DNA of 64,000 nucleotides from Helicobacter pylori (GTDB lineage Bacteria; Campylobacterota; Campylobacteria; Campylobacterales; Helicobacteraceae): NCBI RefSeq assembly GCF_016748675.1, contig NZ_CP051534.1, positions 930,001 to 994,000 of the forward strand, read 5' to 3'. Shown piece by piece: positions 62,983 to 64,000 of this stretch (position 1 is its first letter; each line of letters starts with the position of its first letter). The notes under the pieces were generated by a model. It saw only the letters and a program-made list of their open reading frames with translations, ran no database searches and was not told where the DNA came from. The position numbers and the translations under genes were made by a program.

Positions 62983-63438
62983 CTATTTATGGTATGGATG
63001 CTTAAAAATAATGCTTAAAGCCCTATAGATTTGCTCGCATAAGACAATTTTAGCCACTTCATGGCTGAAAGTCATCTCGCTCAAACTCCAAGCTTGACAA
63101 TCCCTTAAAAACTTTTCTTCAAACCCATACGCTCCAGCGATAAAAAAATTAATATTAAGATGATTTTCTAACATTTTACTAAACGCAAAGCTATCGCCCC
63201 TTTGAGCTTTAGGGTGTAAGGCGATATTTTTTGCCTTAGGGTTTAAATACGGCTCAAAGGCTAGAGAGTAGCTTTTTTGAGCGAGTTCTTTAGAAATTTT
63301 TTGAGCGTTGGCGGTATTTTTAGGGAATAAATCCACTAATTCCAACTCGCAATCAAATCGCTTGCATTGCTTTTGATAGATTTTCACTAACTCTAAAGGC
63401 GAACTTTTAGCGATAGAATACACCACGCAACGCATCAA
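62983..63438 (-). CDS. rlmH: RlmH, 23S rRNA pseudouridine(1915) methyltransferase
   Basis: A 151-residue SPOUT-family enzyme. The SAM-binding trefoil-knot loop is NFFIAGAYGFEEKF (about residues 95-108), with DCQAWSLSEMTFSHEVAKIVLCEQIYRALSIIFKHPYHK at the C-terminus; the terminal YHK is the family signature. It methylates Psi1915 of helix 69. MMR start at 63438; the second Met may be the true start. It is between accD and the membrane protein, same strand. Confidence 0.94.
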   Translation of the reverse strand: MMRCVVYSIAKSSPLELVKIYQKQCKRFDCELELVDLFPKNTANAQKISKELAQKSYSLAFEPYLNPKAKNIALHPKAQRGDSFAFSKMLENHLNINFFIAGAYGFEEKFLRDCQAWSLSEMTFSHEVAKIVLCEQIYRALSIIFKHPYHK

Positions 63439-63448
63439 TGTTAAAACT

Positions 63449-64000
63449 TTAAAAAATCTTTGAAGTCTTATGCATCATCATAGCGATGAGATCGCTCAAA
63501 GTTTTTTTCAAATCCTTCCTATGCACAATCATATCAATCAAGCCATGCTCTAATAAAAATTCCGCTGTTTGAAAGCCCTCAGGCAAATCCGCCCCTATAG
63601 TTTGCTTAATCACCCTAGGCCCTGCAAAACCTATCATCGCTCCAGGCTCTGCGATGATGAGATCCCCTAAAAAAGCAAAAGACGCGCTAACGCCCCCATA
63701 AGTGGGATCGCTTAAGAGCGAAATGAAAGGGAGTTTAGCCTCACTCAATCGGTTCAAGGCCGCGCTCGTTTTAGCCATTTGCATGAGCGAATAAGTGGAT
63801 TCTTGCATCCTAGCCCCCCCACTCGCTGAAACGATCAATAACGCTTCTTTTTTGGCGACCGCGCGATTGATCGCTCTTACGATCTTTTCGCCTTCCACAG
63901 AGCCTAAACTCCCCCCCATAAAGCTGAAATCAAACACCACGATCTGCAAAGGCATGCGGTTGATTTTAGCCTCACCGCTGATCACGGAGCTTGGGCGGTT
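63449..64000 (-). CDS. accD: AccD, acetyl-CoA carboxylase carboxyltransferase beta subunit (5' end off the window)
   Basis: The minus-strand frame is open from base 64000 to the stop at 63449. It starts [40 protein letters not shown] (carboxyltransferase core), with [30 protein letters not shown] (oxyanion GG motif), [37 protein letters not shown], and [14 protein letters not shown]. The N-terminal zinc ribbon is outside the window. With AccA it transfers CO2 to acetyl-CoA for fatty-acid synthesis. rlmH follows 10 bases later. Confidence 0.96.
   Translation of the reverse strand, partial: NRPSSVISGEAKINRMPLQIVVFDFSFMGGSLGSVEGEKIVRAINRAVAKKEALLIVSASGGARMQESTYSLMQMAKTSAALNRLSEAKLPFISLLSDPTYGGVSASFAFLGDLIIAEPGAMIGFAGPRVIKQTIGADLPEGFQTAEFLLEHGLIDMIVHRKDLKKTLSDLIAMMMHKTSKIF

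Overview
The window is a contiguous piece of a Helicobacter pylori chromosome. The evidence is the AT-rich composition, homopolymer-rich intergenic DNA, paired AlpA/AlpB adhesins, Hof, Hop, Hom and VacA-like outer-membrane proteins, FrpB, the hyp hydrogenase/urease maturation genes, and a gene order that I recognise from memory as the HP0898-HP0950 stretch of the species. All locus equivalences are from memory, not from a search.

Layout. 1-1.95 kb: hypD (cut by the left edge), hypC, hypB, a 42-aa membrane peptide. 1.97-6.7 kb: a cupin, then the acetate genes ackA and pta, both broken. ackA is split by a foreign segment of about 1.57 kb carrying a phage-type 5'-3' exonuclease, a truncated ORF and a hicBA-like module with a nonsense codon in hicA. 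7.1-11.6 kb: flagellar hook operon fliK-flgD-flgE-like; FlgD ends in an 18-unit pentapeptide repeat. 11.6-15.4 kb: a restriction endonuclease candidate, an adenine methyltransferase and a UvrD/Rep helicase in overlapping order. 15.9-24.2 kb: alpA, alpB, hofG and frpB (frpB carries one internal stop). 24.4-30 kb: Sua5-like protein, carB, a BI-1-family membrane protein, gapA. 30.1-38.8 kb: a 2525-aa VacA-like autotransporter and hopK. 38.9-46.7 kb: housekeeping run with dmpI, recR, truD, htpX (frameshifted by an exact 31-bp duplication), folE, ispA, surE, a lipoprotein, queD, queE, GNAT. 47-52.7 kb: homA/homB-type OMP, proP and an intact DUF262/HNH gene, with a decayed copy of the latter on the other side of proP. 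52.8-58.5 kb: amino-acid ABC permease and binding protein, then a D-alanine utilisation cluster (ridA-dadA-dagA-alr). 58.8-59.3 kb: four tRNAs (Gly, Leu, Cys, Ser). 59.4-64 kb: NhaC-type antiporter, a frameshifted secreted-protein gene, a membrane protein, rlmH and accD (cut by the right edge).

Themes. (1) Variation of the cell surface: long homopolymers upstream of alpA and hofG, tandem duplication in the autotransporter, a locus-B Hom protein with a metzincin-like motif. (2) Gene decay: pta, ackA, hicA, frpB, htpX and the small secreted-protein gene each carry visible lesions. (3) Defence and mobile DNA: the restriction-modification pair (with a ribosome-binding site buried in a hairpin), the DUF262/HNH gene and its remnant, and the cassette in ackA. 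(4) Functional grouping: folE-queD-queE supply the 7-deazaguanine (queuosine) pathway, hypBCD the nickel-enzyme maturation, and ridA-dadA-dagA-alr alanine uptake and breakdown.
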